A stretch of 64,000 nucleotides of DNA from Niastella vici (GTDB lineage Bacteria > Bacteroidota > Bacteroidia > Chitinophagales > Chitinophagaceae), in the NCBI RefSeq assembly GCF_002077945.1, contig NZ_LVYD01000043.1, positions 1-64,000 of the forward strand, read 5' to 3'. A program made the position numbers and the translations under genes. Positions 62,681-64,000 of the stretch are shown piece by piece. Under the pieces are notes generated by a model. That model was not told the DNA's origin, made no database searches, and saw only the letters and a list, made by a program, of their open reading frames with translations. Position 1 is the first letter of the stretch. Each line of letters opens with the position of its first letter.

Positions 62681-64000
62681 ATGAATAAGCATATAAAGAA
62701 AATACTTTCCATTTGGGTGATGGCCATAACCCTTGGTGGAGTATCCTGCAAAAAGTTCCTTGACCGGGAACCGCAATCGGTGATCTCCTCAGCAGATGCC
62801 TTCAAGAACTTCACCAACTTCCAGGGCTTTACCGAAGAGTTGTATCACTGTATTCCCGACTTCACCAATGCCTACTGGACAAACTCCTGGAACTGGGGCG
62901 AAGATGAGATCCAATCCACTGCCCGTGATTTTCATTTTGTGGTAAAAATTGACAATGGTGATTTCTGGGGCTGGCAATCGCAGTTCGATGGCTGGCAGGC
63001 CGGTTGGATGGACAGGAATACTACCTCCACCAACGACGACCGCTTTGCCAAGTCATTGTGGAAACTGGGCTGGTATGGCATTCGCAAAGCCAACATGGGG
63101 CTTGAAAATATGGATAAGCTAACCGATGCCACGCAGGAAGAGAAAGACCTCATAAAAGGTCAGTTGTTATTTTTCCGCGGCTGGTTCCATTTTATGTTCA
63201 TCCAGTATTTTGGCGGTTTGCCCTATATAGATAAGGTATTGCCGGGTGATCAAAAACTCACTTTACCCCGCCTTAGTTACCACGAGTGTGCCGATAAAGC
63301 TGCCGAGGATTTCAGGGCGGCGGCTGACCTGTTGCCAACAGACTGGGATAACACCACTGCAGGAAAGAAAACTCTGGGTAAGAACCAGCTTCGCATCAAT
63401 AAGATCATGGCATTGGGTTACCTCGGTAAAAATTATCTCTATGCTGGTAGTCCGTTGATGAACTATTCTTCTACGGGTAATAGAACCTACCACAACGGGT
63501 ATTGTAAAAAAGCGGCAGAAGCGTTTGCCGAACTGTTGCGCTTATGCGACGAAGGCGCCGCTTCTTATAAACTGGTTGATTTTTCAAAATACTATACAAA
63601 CTTTTATACCAATGGTCAAAACTGGACCATGCCGGGTAATACCGAAGCCATTTTCCGCGGTCCTTATTATGGCGCCAATGGATCAAACTGGGGCACTGCC
63701 AAACAGTACCAGCCAGCACCGCAACTGGAAGGTGGCGATGTTAAGTTTTTGCCTTGCGCCAATTATGTTGATTATTATGGAATGGCCAATGGGTTGCCCA
63801 TCAAAGATATTACCCAGGCCGATGTAGAATCGGGTTATAATCCGGTATACCCCTGGAAGGGCCGTGATCCCCGCTTTTATAACGATATCGTATATGATGG
63901 GGTGAAATGCGTACAGGGCGCCACTACAGATGAGCCGAACCGTTATGCCAATCTGTATACCGGCGGCAGCTACCGAAATGTAAGTACCGGCAGCCGCACC
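62681..64000 (+). CDS. susD-like: SusD/RagB-family lipoprotein, partial (PUL 5)
   Basis: 440 codons are present and the frame is open to the window end. Lipidated Cys near 23 (TLGGVSCKKFLDRE). Trp-rich N-terminal part (NAYWTNSWNWGEDE), then TPR-like helices (IKGQLLFFRGWFHFMFIQYF, GGLPYIDKVLPGD). The C-terminal signature lies outside the window. It is the partner of the SusC just upstream. Enzymes of this PUL are probably beyond the end. Confidence 0.93.
   Translation, partial: MNKHIKKILSIWVMAITLGGVSCKKFLDREPQSVISSADAFKNFTNFQGFTEELYHCIPDFTNAYWTNSWNWGEDEIQSTARDFHFVVKIDNGDFWGWQSQFDGWQAGWMDRNTTSTNDDRFAKSLWKLGWYGIRKANMGLENMDKLTDATQEEKDLIKGQLLFFRGWFHFMFIQYFGGLPYIDKVLPGDQKLTLPRLSYHECADKAAEDFRAAADLLPTDWDNTTAGKKTLGKNQLRINKIMALGYLGKNYLYAGSPLMNYSSTGNRTYHNGYCKKAAEAFAELLRLCDEGAASYKLVDFSKYYTNFYTNGQNWTMPGNTEAIFRGPYYGANGSNWGTAKQYQPAPQLEGGDVKFLPCANYVDYYGMANGLPIKDITQADVESGYNPVYPWKGRDPRFYNDIVYDGVKCVQGATTDEPNRYANLYTGGSYRNVSTGSRT

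Overview
The window looks like a stretch of a Bacteroidota chromosome, most likely Chitinophagaceae (Chitinophaga/Niastella-like). This rests on five SusC/SusD pairs, three FecI/FecR (ECF sigma/anti-sigma) pairs, many secreted lipoproteins with a Cys lipobox, weak or absent Shine-Dalgarno sequences, and LytS/LytTR signalling genes. No tRNA, rRNA, transposase, integrase or CRISPR array was seen. Taxonomy is inferred from gene content only.

Layout. 1-635: non-coding, with a 21-bp tandem repeat. 636-9983 (+): polysaccharide utilization locus (PUL) 1 = FecI, FecR, STN-type SusC, SusD, BACON lipoprotein, sulfatase; probably for a sulfated glycan. 10150-20238 (-): PUL 2 = FecI, FecR, STN-type SusC, SusD, then a GH31 alpha-xylosidase/alpha-glucosidase-like enzyme. 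20444-30558: mixed genes, namely a secreted amidohydrolase, a cyclase-family lipoprotein, a 5'-truncated Gfo/Idh/MocA oxidoreductase, a TonB-dependent receptor, an ECF41-type sigma with a DoxX-like membrane protein, a stand-alone MreB and a DUF4253 protein. 30819-35924 (+): PUL 3, a bare SusC/SusD pair. 36062-39311: a fused scar of two gene remnants, then a LytTR response regulator with two LytS-like kinases (one apparently catalytically dead). 39544-43955 (+): a small secreted protein, a PLP-dependent histidine decarboxylase and PEP synthase. 44500-56385: PUL 4, an alpha-galactoside locus bounded by two paralogous AraC regulators: SusC, SusD, a clan GH-D alpha-galactosidase-like enzyme, aldose 1-epimerase and, beyond the second regulator, a GH110-like alpha-1,3-galactosidase. 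56496-64000: an RteC-like protein, a third FecI/FecR pair (-) and, divergently, PUL 5 (SusC plus a SusD that runs off the window).

How the genes work together. In PULs 1 and 2 the receptor carries an N-terminal STN domain that would contact the periplasmic part of FecR and release FecI when a glycan is bound. PULs 3, 4 and 5 have receptors without STN. PUL 4 is instead flanked by AraC regulators, and PUL 5 lies next to a FecI/FecR pair whose STN partner is not visible here. Secreted enzymes trim the glycan, SusC/D imports oligosaccharides, and in PUL 4 the leaderless GalM would handle released galactose in the cytoplasm.

Most notable: the dead-kinase/live-kinase/LytTR cassette; the response-regulator/YncE fusion scar at 36062-36321; the AraC-bracketed alpha-galactoside locus; an exact 10-bp-period CAGGATG triplet upstream of PUL 3; an 18-nt sequence shared at start codons upstream of two SusC genes; and the 21-bp tandem repeat at 151-318. 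I found no obviously new defence or mobile system.
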